Positions 35,501-42,587 of a stretch of 62,000 nucleotides of DNA are shown piece by piece. The position numbers were made by a program, and so were the translations under genes. The first letter of the stretch is position 1, and every line of letters starts with the position of its first letter. A model generated the notes under the pieces. The model was not told the DNA's origin and made no database searches. It saw nothing but the letters and a program-made list of their open reading frames with translations. The DNA comes from Apostichopus japonicus (lineage: Eukaryota > Echinodermata > Holothuroidea > Aspidochirotida > Stichopodidae): NCBI RefSeq assembly GCF_037975245.1, contig NC_092580.1:25092501-25154500 (forward strand), written 5' to 3'.

Positions 35501-38500
35501 TAGGCAGAGACAAGAAAAGATAGAAAGAGAAAAGGCAAAGCAGTTAGAAATACAACTCAAGATAGAAGAAGCAAAGCAAGCCCAAGCTGAGGCACAAGCA
35601 CAGATAGGCAATGGAGGTTATCATGGTAATGGTAGTGCAGCAAGAAGTAGACCACCTAAACTGCCACCATTCAACCAAGAGAAAGACGACATTGATGCAT
35701 ATATCAATAGATTTGAACGTTATGCCACATTGCAAGGTTGGGATAGGGATACTGTATGGGCCACAAGTCTTTCAGCACTTATTCAAGGTTGTGGATTGTT
35801 TGAATATTCATCACTTTCACTTGAGGATTCCAAAGATTACGACAAGGTAAAGCAAGCCTTATTACGTGCATACCACCTTACAGCCGATGGTTTTAGGAAG
35901 AAATTTCGTGATATTAGACCTGCACATGAAGATACAGGAACCAAGTATGTCACAAAATTAAAGAATTATCTCCATAGATGGATGGAATTAGAGGAAGTAA
36001 CTACTTATGAACAACTCCAAGACATAATATTGAGAGAGCAGTTCTTGAACTCATGTAGCAAAGATTTGGAAACATTTCTGAAAGAAAGAAAGCCGAAGAA
36101 CATCACAACAATGGGTGAATTTACCGATCAATATGTAGAAGCACATGGAGGTTGGTATCCTGGTCACTCCAAGAATAGTAGAAGTACTCAAAACAGTAAT
36201 TCCACGAGGAACCAGAATCGTAACAACGGAAGATTCCACAATCACAATCAGAAGTTCCAGCAACAAAATCAGAAAGGGAAAACGTATTCTGGGCAGAGAA
36301 GTGAACCCAGGAAATGCTATATTTGTGATAAACCAGGCCACTTTGCAAGAGACTGTAGGACAAAGCGAATGCAAACCATGGCTCTTATGACAGATGTATT
36401 TAGTTACATGATGGAGAAACGCGCCTCAACTTCGACCGAACAGAACCTTCCAGACAAAAAGGAAACTGGCGGTGCATGTACAGACATTGGGGCATTCATG
36501 ATGGTAAAGCCAGATCCTCATCTATTCCAAGCAAGTAAGAAGGGATTCTTCACATTAGATTGTGGTCACAAGTTAACTGTATTGACTCAAGTTACAGCCG
36601 CATGTAAAGATCAGAATTTATCGTCGATGCCTGTTCAAATGGGTAAGATAGGGAATCAAAGTGTTAAAGTATTACGGGACAGTGGATGCAGTGGTGTAGT
36701 TGTAAGATCTCAGTACGTCAAGCCCAGCCAAATGACAGGTGACGTTAAAACTTGCATCCTGATTGACGGTACGGTACGACAATATCCCGTTGCCAACATA
36801 CTCGTGGATACTCCATACTTCTCAGGTTCAGTTTCGGCCTTGTGTATGAATGATCCAGTCTATGATTTAATTCTAGGGAATGTCCCAGGTGTACGAGAAC
36901 CTACCAATCCAGACCCGAATTGGGAAGAGTCACAGACACAGGATCAACCAGTACAACCACCACCAAATGTAACCAAGCCTATGGCAATAAGGAATGATGA
37001 TGACCCAAATACAGTTGCCGCAGCACAGACAAGGAGTCAGAGCAAAGCAAAAGAGAAGCCCTTTAAAAAGTTAAAGGTATCGTCCCCGATTGGTGAAGAG
37101 GTTACTGCAGACATGCTACGTGAAAAGCAACAACAGGACCCCACCTTGGAAAAAATCAGACAGTTAGCCAAAACAGGAGATGATAAAGTGAGTAAAAATG
37201 GGAGTACTCATAAATATGTGAAGTCCAGTGGCATTCTCTACAGAGAATTTAGTTCTCCTCGAGTGGAATTTGGAAACAGATTTAGGCAGGTAGTAGTTCC
37301 AGTTGACTACAGAGATCATGTATTAAAGGTAGCACACGAATCGATTCTAGGGGGTCATCAAGGATCCAAAAAGACGCGTGATAAAGTAATGAGTGACTTT
37401 ACATGGCCTGGAATGCAAGCAGACGTTACCAGGTATTGTCAGTCGTGTGATGTATGCCAAAGAACCCTCCCTAAAGGTCGTGTTACTAAAGTACCATTAG
37501 GAAGTATGCCGCTGATTGAAGAACCATTTCAAAGGGTAGCAGTAGACTTCGTAGGACCGATCAAGCCAGCCACAGAGCGTGGACATCGTTACATATTGGT
37601 TTTAGTTGACTACGCAACTAGATACCCAGAAGCAGTACCAATGAAAACCATTGAAGCTGAGTCAGTAGCTGAGGAACTCCTTGGAATTTATTCAAGATTA
37701 GGCTTCCCAAAAGAAGTATTAACTGACCAAGGATCTCAGTTTGTCTCTGGCGTCATGAAAGAAGTTAGCCGATTATTGTCAATTCGCCGATTAACCACGA
37801 CTCCGTACCATGCCATGTGCAATGGGTTGGTAGAGAAATTTAATGGCACATTGAAAGCAATGTTAAAGAAGATGTGCGATGAAAGGCCTAAAGATTGGGA
37901 CAGATATATAGATCCCCTACTGTTTGCGTACAGGGAAACGCCACAGGAAAGCACAGGCTTCTCGCCATTTGAACTGCTATATGGGCGGACCGTGCGTGGT
38001 CCTATGCGGATTCTTAAGGAATTATGGACCGGCGAATCAGAAGTAAGTGAGACGAAGACTGTGTACCAGTACGTGTTGGACTTACAGGAACGTTTGGAGC
38101 AAACATGTCAACTAGCACGTGAGGAGCTCAAGAAGTCTAACAAAGGTACAAAACGTACTACAACAAGAAAGCAAGAGTAAGAAACATGAAAGTAGGAGAA
38201 GAAGTCCTCCTCCTTCTCCCCACTGATAAGAACAAGCTACTTATGCAGTGGAAGGGACCATTTCCAATAGTGGAGAAAGTTGGTACAATGAACTACAAAA
38301 TAGACTTTGGCCATAGGGTCAAAACACTTCACGCCAACCTGCTAAAGAAATATAACAGACGTGAAGTGGCAGCCACTATGTTCGAGATGCCAATACAAAG
38401 TATGTATGAAGTTGTCTGCACATCGGTTCTAGAAGATGAACCACAAGAGGAATCTGGTATATCTGAACTCAAATCATTTTCCACAGATGATCTTATACAT

Positions 38501-41500
38501 CTTCCACCTATGTTTCAGAAGGAGCGAAGTACTGATGTGAATATCAGCGGACAATTAGGAAAAACAAAAACTCAACAGGTACAACAAATATTGACAGAGT
38601 TTGAAGACAGTTTGACTGACCTACCGGGGAAGACAAAGCTCGGTGAACATGTCATCAAAGTCAGCGATACAACACCTATAAGGAGTAAACCTTATCCAAT
38701 ACCACATGCTCTTCGAGATGATATCCGCAAGGAGATCCAAAGTATGCTGAGGATGGGCGTAATATCGCACAGCAAAAGTCCATACGCTTGTCCGTTGGTA
38801 GCATTAAAGAAGCCGGATGGATCTTTGAGGGCCTGTTGCGACACACGCAAAATTAACATGATCACGGAGTTTGATGCTGAGCCTGTTCCAGACCAGGAAG
38901 AGATTTTTGCAAAGTTATCCAAGGATTGCTACTTCAGTAAAATCGATCTGAGCAAAGGTTACTGGCAAATCCCAATGGCAAAAGAGTCGAAGCCATTAAC
39001 AGCATTTGTGACTCATGATGGGTTATACGAGTTCAATATGATGCCATTTGGTCTTGTGAATTCTGGTGCTACATTCAACAGAGTGATGAGGAAGCTTCTT
39101 AAAGGAATTGAGAATGTCCATAGTTATGTAGATGATATCCTGATACACACTCAGACATGGGAGGAACATCTCCAGAGAGTAAAAGAAGTCTTCACAAGAA
39201 TCAAGAAAGCCAACTTGACGGCTAGACCTACAAAATGTTTCATTGGGTACAATGAGGTGGAATTTTTAGGACATATTATAGGAGAAGGTAGAGTAAAGCC
39301 CAAACCTGACAAAATTAAAGCCATTCAGCAAGCAGAGAGACCAACTACAAAGACTCAAGTGAGATCATTCTTAGGGTTGGTAGGTTACTACAGGAAGTTT
39401 GTACCAAACTTCGCAGCCGTGGCAGTACCACTGACTAACTGTACGAAGAAAGGGGAACCAAACGTGATTAGATGGGGCGAGAGCCAGGAACAGGCGTTCC
39501 AAACACTGAAGAGTAAGCTTGCAAGCTCACCGATTCTTCAGCTCCCCGACCTCCACAGGGAATTCACACTTCGGACAGACGCTTCGGATACAGGAGTTGG
39601 TGCGATCCTTCTTCAGGAGTTTGCAGGTGAAAAATTTCCAGTAGCCTATGCTAGCAAAAAGCTGAACAAGAGTCAAATGAGATACTCAGTGATGGAGAGA
39701 GAATGCTTGGCCGTAGTCTGGGCTGTACTCAAGTTTGAGCCATATCTCTATGGCAAGGAATTTGTAATAGAGACAGACCATCAACCATTGACATGCATTC
39801 GGAAGTCGAAAGTGGCAAATGGAAGGATAATGAGGTGGGCACTGGCATTACAGCCATATCGTTACCGCATCCAAGTGATAAAGGGAGCCGATAATGTAGG
39901 GGCTGACTACTTGAGTAGAAGTACAGAAATAATGCAAGCCAATTTCTTATCCTTCATCAGCAAAGAGCTGTAAGAAATTCATTTCCAATAGTGTATGGAA
40001 ATGTGTGATTTCAGGAAGCTTAGGGAGAAGCAGAGGAAATTGAAGGAGATTTCAGTGCAGGATAGGCTGAAACAAATATCCTAATGTGAGATGTGTATAA
40101 ATGTGTTAGACACATTTTATTAAAGGAGGGAGTTAATTGTCACATTAGAATAGTATAATTTAGTTAATTTGTATTTGTATGACAGAAGAAGTCAATCTGT
40201 CAGCTGTTTATTTTAGAAAGTTTTTTTTTAGTAACTTTTACTTTAGTCAATGCTGGTTGTTGTTGATGTTGGAAAGTAGTATCCAAGGATGTAGGACAAT
40301 TTACATAAACCCTAATCCCTCTATTCACTACAAAAATACATGGTAGCATAATTGAGTATGTATACAAAAGAAACATCACCAGGTCAGGGCATAGTATAAT
40401 AATACAAAGGTACAGGGTAGCATAGCATAGCTAGTGCACACAAAAGAAACCTACCAGGGCAGGACATAGTCAAGATGACAATGTATTGTATTGCCAAGTT
40501 ATGCAAATTGATACACTATTAATTATGTGTGACATCACATCCAGCCAGTGAAGTGAGTGTTGGATAAGATTTTTATTCACTCTCCAAAATGCCATCATCG
40601 GATTGAGTCCTGCTATATCTCTTAGCTGAAAAAGACGGAGCTACAATATTGTGATTTTCATATCATGGGGCACAGGATCCTATATATAGGATACCTGTAT
40701 TGAAGCCTGGGCTAGTATATTGTAATTTATAACTGGCATTTAACTGTGAAATCTGAAAACACAATTATTTCCTGGAGACTCCAGATTCACTCAATATGTA
40801 GTGTTCTGGATAGGGCAGCTTGTCGGCAGAGTTGGGATGGAAGTACATCACCTGACCGGAAAAAAATAAAGCTGTATTGCAGAGCTCGTCTGACAGTTTA
40901 AGAACTGGAACCATTTGCCACTTTCCTCTCACATTGGGTCGAAGACCGGAAGCTTTTGAGGATAGTTTTATCACCGACTATAACACCTACCACAACCTGA
41001 TATCAGCAACCACGTGTCAACAAGTATTGTCAACACCTTTAGGCAATATTCGTCATAGTGACAACTCAGAACTCATTTTTTTTTTAAGATAAATGTTAAA
41101 TCAGAATTTCATGATGTAAAGGGGGGAAAGCTCTTCAGAGTAGAAGAGGTAATCTCATTCTTTTATAGAGAAAAGAATATCCAATTAATATATATTAAGA
41201 CTAAATTTATACGTGCCAGTTTGCTCTCTCGCAATTGAAAAAGATCCAGGGGTATCAAAACTTTGGAAAGTCTTAACCTTTTCAGTAGTTAAGCTAAATC
41301 TAGTATATGTTATCCTCTGGTAAAGATTGCGCCAAAGCAATCTGTTATCTCTAAGTATTCAGGAGTCCTACGTGTTCCTAAGCAGTATTACAGAACGCTG
41401 TAGCCTTTATTTTGCATGTTCCTTTTTTTTATTATTTTAAGGAGAAAGTTCCTCCTCAATAAATACCTATTCACTTAAGAAGTTGAATTTATAAAACTTG

Positions 41501-42587
41501 TTCTGCATCATTAGTTGGTTGGAGTATTTCTTTTTTACATTGCATATTGATTTTGGATAGCCGCTAGGCGAATGTGTCGCATTGCCACTTGCATTCTTTT
41601 TGTGGGTGACACTGATATTGGTGACAGGATGAGGACCATATATACTGTGCAAATTGGCATCGTAAGTACTTTTTCTTCAAAGTTTATATCTAACCTGAGC
41701 ATTGTTAGGATCTGCTTCTACATCCTCATCTGGGACGTCTCCTTTGTATGACGGCTCCTCTGGGCCGCCGCCTCCGGATGCTGGCATTCCTCCTGGATAT
41801 CCTGCCCCTGGCTGATGGGATATATGAAACATTATGCAAACTTAATGAATAACACAAAGTCTGAGAATGATTTTTACAATTATATCTTCAGAGTTCAGAT
41901 CTCACAAAATAAAACTATTTCTCACCTTGCACAGAGATTATGAAACTATTCATAGCTTGGGAATAAAATCCTGGATCTTTGATAAAAACAATAAAATGAA
42001 AGTACTGTACCTTAACAGAGAGATTATGAAACTGTAATACTGGAAATATATACAGATCTTCAAAGAGAGCATGGACTCTAGAAACCAAAACTAAGAGATA
42101 TAAATTAATGGATACAGAACAGCCAGGTGACTTTTAGTTTTGTTATCTACAGTAGGTCTACTAAATTTTGGATTTACAATAGATTTGTGCATTGAAGCAG
42201 GCACAGCCAATAGGAAATGATTGGTAATAGTTGACTGTCTCATGATATTGATCTCTTCTTCTTGACTTACATGTGTTAATTTGTTCACATATGAAATCTT
42301 ACACTATCATTATGTTCCACATAAATGTTCTTCTTTTTCCCCTTCTTCATCTCACCTGTGGCTGGGATTGTGGGTATCCAGATGCAGCAGGCTGTGGGGG
42401 ATTACCACCTTGTTGGTATCCTGGTGCACCACCTTGAGGGTAGCCTCCACCACCTTGAGGGTAGCCTCCACCACCTTGTGGGTAGCCTCCGCCTCCCTGA
42501 GGATATCCCCCGCCACCTTGTGGGTAGCCTGCAGCTGGTGGAGGGTAGTTCTGTTGACCTCCTTGATACATCTTTGGCTGCTGCTCT
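20036..42587 (-). CDS. SSUH2: Protein SSUH2 homolog (ssu-2 family), 12 exons seen, 5' end missing
   Basis: Twelve minus-strand exons (given singly below) join with matching phases and GT/AG borders into about 497 residues ending at a TAG at 20036. Order: a tail rich in G, P, Y and Q; an acidic/proline linker; a conserved block with EALLQFVSEKCCYG; a GPAPGPW block; six CXXCXG motifs; a TYIKLIITW block; and a C-terminal domain ending PDYPTKCCCCTIL. This order is diagnostic of SSUH2, a metazoan family with a DnaJ-like cysteine-rich zinc region. The family is linked to chaperone-like roles and to tooth development in vertebrates; its function in invertebrates is unclear. Visible length is somewhat longer than the vertebrate protein because of the repeat N-terminus and a His-rich insert. 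The exon at 42356-42587 begins in phase, so at least one upstream exon with the start codon is missing; Met codons lie inside that exon but a splice acceptor precedes it. A possible poly(A) signal (AATAAA on the minus strand) lies near 19224. Confidence 0.9.
20901..21200 (+). mobile_element. tRNA-derived SINE
   Basis: The head has an A-box-like TGGCCAATTG and a B box GGTTCGATTCC (20953-20963) in a tRNA-like stretch with GCGTCGGAACTCGTGATCC. The tail has AAAGTGCTTTGAGACC and AAAGCGCTATATAAAA, then an ATT-rich end. Antisense in an SSUH2 intron. Confidence 0.88.
21383..21487 (-). CDS. SSUH2: SSUH2 exon: QAINNASRELVERH segment
   Basis: 35 codons, phase 0, acceptor TTGCAG|GTT and donor ATGCAG|GTAAAT. 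Encodes VWPVGHFQDQ and a helix-like stretch with INNASRELVERHK, ending RILMQ. Confidence 0.85.
21977..22079 (-). CDS. SSUH2: SSUH2 exon: LPDELIRGVSG segment
   Basis: Acceptor CTGCAG|G, donor CCACTA|GTAGGA; one base plus 34 codons. Encodes TGLPDELIRGVSGQVAF, matching the family segment between the zinc region and the C-terminal domain. Confidence 0.85.
22566..22865. repeat. 300-bp fold-back repeat
   Basis: Arms 22566-22707 and 22723-22865 are inverted copies, closely similar by eye, with a 15-bp spacer. The left arm sequence (AGCAGGAACTCGC ... CAACTCTGTAACTGGAAGAC) recurs singly at 24166-24305. Intronic in SSUH2. Confidence 0.85.
23149..23241 (-). CDS. SSUH2: SSUH2 exon: CXXCXG motifs 5 and 6 and YIKLIITW
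   Basis: Acceptor TGAAG|G, donor ACATG|GTATGT. Contains CFSCNGHG and CTTCQGTS followed by LKTYIKLIITW. The first base completes an Arg codon with the previous exon; the last two bases complete Trp with the next. Confidence 0.88.
23338..23705 (+). mobile_element. TTAA-type MITE family, copy 1
   Basis: Shares GAAGACTCGC...ATCTCAGGTCCAGC...GAGTCTTCAATGC with copies at 44460, 47370 and 53613. The 5' end is eroded; the 3' end runs into TTTAA. Lies in an SSUH2 intron. Confidence 0.75.
24138..24308 (-). mobile_element. Single copy of the fold-back arm with (TATG)n edge
   Basis: Matches the left arm of 22566-22865. The plus-strand TATGTATGTATG run at 24147-24165 would be a short-repeat 3' tail if the element reads on the minus strand, as in some LINEs. 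It abuts the 63-bp array. Confidence 0.6.
24309..26025. repeat. 63-bp tandem array, about 27 copies, intronic
   Basis: Unit GTACAAATTGAGAACAAGAC... of 63 bp. Variants CTGTGTAAGG/CTGGGTAAGG and GATAAACCAGGCC/AATAAACCAGGGC recur in blocks of five (315 bp). Because 63 is a multiple of three and stop-free in several frames, it creates long meaningless ORFs on both strands. The right edge coincides with the splice donor of the SSUH2 exon at 26022-26197. Confidence 0.95.
26022..26197 (-). CDS. SSUH2: SSUH2 exon: CXXCXG motifs 3 and 4 with His-rich insert
   Basis: 176 nt from acceptor TTGTAG|ACC to donor AACAG|GTATTA. Encodes CNFCHGTG, then a 32-residue insert with 18 histidines (including HHHHHH), then CTSCMGLG. 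The donor sits at the edge of the 63-bp tandem array, and the array unit contains the same donor sequence. Confidence 0.88.
26417..26479 (-). CDS. SSUH2: SSUH2 exon: first two CXXCXG motifs
   Basis: 21 codons, phase 0 at both ends, acceptor TTTAG|CCA and donor GGACGG|GTAAGT. Contains CHDCHGAG and CHVCLGRG, two zinc-ribbon half-sites of the DnaJ cysteine-rich type. Confidence 0.88.
26508..26597. repeat. AAAT/AAAC microsatellite
   Basis: Runs of AAAC and AAAT units just upstream of the SSUH2 exon at 26417-26479 (minus strand), that is, in the preceding intron. Confidence 0.9.
26989..27612 (+). mobile_element. 3' end of a non-LTR retrotransposon (LINE)
   Basis: An open frame to the TAA at 27280-27282 contains SSLRYRATNLWNSLPKAI and LKSFMYNLSNYYLKKY, the RYxGxxxWNSLP...F signature found at the C-terminus of many jockey/CR1-like reverse transcriptases. 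A 3' UTR with GGGAGCGAAGCACCCCG follows, ending in AATAAATGAAATGAAA, a short repeat tail. 5' truncated; antisense in an SSUH2 intron. Confidence 0.75.
28694..28818 (-). CDS. SSUH2: SSUH2 exon: GPAPGPWNIAV block
   Basis: Acceptor CTACAG|GT, donor ATCAAG|GTAAAT; two bases plus 41 codons. Encodes NGPAPGPWNIAVNPP and EVEVPHTASIK, the family block just ahead of the cysteine-rich region. Confidence 0.88.
28950..29130. repeat. Imperfect 57-63 bp tandem repeat
   Basis: Three to four copies of a unit with CACTGCCTGACTG and GGACTCAACTCCAATGT. Intronic in SSUH2. Confidence 0.75.
29354..29706. repeat. 30-bp minisatellite
   Basis: About twelve copies of a 30-bp unit containing CATCATGTGACCTATACGAG. Lies in the SSUH2 intron between exons 28694 and 29953. 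Confidence 0.93.
29953..30013 (-). CDS. SSUH2: SSUH2 exon: YKLETFTE segment
   Basis: 20 codons plus one base between acceptor TTTCAG|TAC and donor CGAG|GTAAAC. Encodes YKLETFTEKR...EPYR, matching the family's YxLETFxE...xPF/Y segment and continuing directly from the previous exon's SAFH. Confidence 0.85.
31571..31700 (-). CDS. SSUH2: SSUH2 exon: conserved EALLQFVSEKCCYG block
   Basis: Acceptor ATGCAG|T, donor CAT|GTAAGC; one base completes the previous codon, then 43 codons. The segment with DEQAKEALLQFVSEKCCYG is the conserved start of the SSUH2 family domain. Confidence 0.88.
32356..32501 (-). CDS. SSUH2: SSUH2 exon: proline-rich linker
   Basis: Acceptor TGACAG|AGC, donor CCCCC|GTGAGT; 48 codons plus two bases. 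Encodes a proline-rich segment with PPPSYQDAL, a short PPxY-like motif (PPSY) of the kind WW domains can bind. The intron before it, 32502-41694, holds the complete LTR retrotransposon; without it the intron would be only about 0.94 kb. Confidence 0.8.
33364..34837 (+). repeat. 5' LTR
   Basis: Starts TGTCAC and ends GTGACA, a 6-bp terminal inverted repeat. Same length and apparently same sequence as 40138-41611 (constant offset 6774). An AATAAA lies near 34683. Short ORFs inside are repeated in both LTRs and are not likely genes. Confidence 0.95.
34844..34860 (+). promoter_or_regulatory. Primer binding site, tRNA-Pro-like
   Basis: TGGGGGCCTATCCGGGA, 6 nt after the 5' LTR. It resembles the well-known proline tRNA primer site (TGGGGGCTCGTCCGGGA) with three differences in the middle. 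Confidence 0.7.
35322..38180 (+). CDS. Retrotransposon ORF1: Gag, protease, integrase core
   Basis: 952 residues from the first ATG at 35322; the open frame extends upstream only to a TTG. Rough domains: a highly charged coiled-coil-like stretch (about 10-95); Gag capsid-like region (about 115-290); CCHC zinc knuckle CYICDKPGHFARDC at 332-345; aspartic protease with DSG at 453-455; integrase HHCC zinc finger (H672, H679, C709, C712); and the integrase core with D742, D802 and E838, the last two in the DX35E spacing. The frame ends soon after the core, before the integrase C-terminal module, which is in ORF2. Gag binds RNA and forms particles; protease matures the polyprotein; integrase inserts the cDNA. 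Confidence 0.93.
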   Translation: MTSQLELEKLVSIGEKLGLKGVELKQFLDDERDKLKQERDEERDRRAKQRAIDAHEQEEDRQRQEKIEREKAKQLEIQLKIEEAKQAQAEAQAQIGNGGYHGNGSAARSRPPKLPPFNQEKDDIDAYINRFERYATLQGWDRDTVWATSLSALIQGCGLFEYSSLSLEDSKDYDKVKQALLRAYHLTADGFRKKFRDIRPAHEDTGTKYVTKLKNYLHRWMELEEVTTYEQLQDIILREQFLNSCSKDLETFLKERKPKNITTMGEFTDQYVEAHGGWYPGHSKNSRSTQNSNSTRNQNRNNGRFHNHNQKFQQQNQKGKTYSGQRSEPRKCYICDKPGHFARDCRTKRMQTMALMTDVFSYMMEKRASTSTEQNLPDKKETGGACTDIGAFMMVKPDPHLFQASKKGFFTLDCGHKLTVLTQVTAACKDQNLSSMPVQMGKIGNQSVKVLRDSGCSGVVVRSQYVKPSQMTGDVKTCILIDGTVRQYPVANILVDTPYFSGSVSALCMNDPVYDLILGNVPGVREPTNPDPNWEESQTQDQPVQPPPNVTKPMAIRNDDDPNTVAAAQTRSQSKAKEKPFKKLKVSSPIGEEVTADMLREKQQQDPTLEKIRQLAKTGDDKVSKNGSTHKYVKSSGILYREFSSPRVEFGNRFRQVVVPVDYRDHVLKVAHESILGGHQGSKKTRDKVMSDFTWPGMQADVTRYCQSCDVCQRTLPKGRVTKVPLGSMPLIEEPFQRVAVDFVGPIKPATERGHRYILVLVDYATRYPEAVPMKTIEAESVAEELLGIYSRLGFPKEVLTDQGSQFVSGVMKEVSRLLSIRRLTTTPYHAMCNGLVEKFNGTLKAMLKKMCDERPKDWDRYIDPLLFAYRETPQESTGFSPFELLYGRTVRGPMRILKELWTGESEVSETKTVYQYVLDLQERLEQTCQLAREELKKSNKGTKRTTTRKQE
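38186..39973 (+). CDS. Retrotransposon ORF2: integrase GPF module, reverse transcriptase, RNase H
   Basis: 595 residues starting 5 nt after the ORF1 stop, in the -1 frame relative to ORF1. Residues 1-60 are the integrase C-terminal module with WKGPF at 22-26. Reverse transcriptase follows with the YVDD catalytic box at 314-317, then RNase H with TDAS (D465), a REC glutamate, TDHQ and ADYLS. The ORF2 frame stays open upstream of its ATG into the ORF1 tail and there encodes residues expected between the integrase core and GPF. So either one base has been lost or gained or the element uses a -1 shift. No chromodomain is seen. Confidence 0.93.
   Translation: MKVGEEVLLLLPTDKNKLLMQWKGPFPIVEKVGTMNYKIDFGHRVKTLHANLLKKYNRREVAATMFEMPIQSMYEVVCTSVLEDEPQEESGISELKSFSTDDLIHLPPMFQKERSTDVNISGQLGKTKTQQVQQILTEFEDSLTDLPGKTKLGEHVIKVSDTTPIRSKPYPIPHALRDDIRKEIQSMLRMGVISHSKSPYACPLVALKKPDGSLRACCDTRKINMITEFDAEPVPDQEEIFAKLSKDCYFSKIDLSKGYWQIPMAKESKPLTAFVTHDGLYEFNMMPFGLVNSGATFNRVMRKLLKGIENVHSYVDDILIHTQTWEEHLQRVKEVFTRIKKANLTARPTKCFIGYNEVEFLGHIIGEGRVKPKPDKIKAIQQAERPTTKTQVRSFLGLVGYYRKFVPNFAAVAVPLTNCTKKGEPNVIRWGESQEQAFQTLKSKLASSPILQLPDLHREFTLRTDASDTGVGAILLQEFAGEKFPVAYASKKLNKSQMRYSVMERECLAVVWAVLKFEPYLYGKEFVIETDHQPLTCIRKSKVANGRIMRWALALQPYRYRIQVIKGADNVGADYLSRSTEIMQANFLSFISKEL
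40122..40132 (+). promoter_or_regulatory. Polypurine tract
   Basis: AAAGGAGGGAG just ahead of the 3' LTR, with TTAAT between. This is the expected plus-strand primer position. Confidence 0.75.
40138..41611 (+). repeat. 3' LTR
   Basis: 1474 bp, starts TGTCAC and ends GTGACA. Followed by CTGAT, against CTAAT before the 5' LTR: a possible 5-bp target duplication with one mismatch. Confidence 0.95.
41695..41811 (-). CDS. SSUH2: SSUH2 exon: glycine-rich to acidic linker
   Basis: 39 codons, phase 0 at both ends, acceptor ATCAG|CCAGG and donor CTCAG|GTTAGA. Encodes GAGYPGGMPASGGGG then an acidic stretch with YKGDVPDEDVEADPN. The retrotransposon 3' LTR ends only 83 bp inside the intron that follows this exon. 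Confidence 0.8.
42356..42587 (-). CDS. SSUH2: SSUH2 exon: Gly/Pro/Tyr/Gln repeat N-terminus
   Basis: Runs from acceptor TGACAG|A to donor CACAG|GTGAGA. It encodes about five tandem copies of GYPQGGG (7 residues, 21 bp) followed by GYQQGG and ASGYPQSQPQ. Such low-complexity PGY tails resemble annexin A7/A11 and other invertebrate SSUH2 proteins and are likely disordered. It is in phase with the next exon, which continues with GAGYPGG. An apparent open frame upstream begins only with TTG, so I place the exon start at the acceptor. Confidence 0.75.

Larger units (their letters stand above)
33364..41611 (+). mobile_element. Complete Ty3/gypsy LTR retrotransposon with Gmr1-type order (IN before RT)
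   Basis: 8248 bp with two 1474-bp LTRs, a tRNA-Pro-like primer binding site, a polypurine tract and two long ORFs. Domain order is gag, CCHC knuckle, aspartic protease, integrase (zinc finger and DDE core), then in the second ORF the integrase GPF module, reverse transcriptase and RNase H. Ordinary Ty3/gypsy elements have RT-RH before IN; the reversed order with Ty3-type sequences defines the Gmr1 group known from deuterostomes. The LTRs have equal length and look the same wherever compared, so the insertion appears recent. It lies antisense in an intron of SSUH2. No envelope gene is seen. Confidence 0.95.

Noticed and set aside
39974-40121. Envelope gene in the retrotransposon
   Set aside because: Only about 150 bp separate the end of ORF2 from the polypurine tract; no ORF or membrane segment is present.
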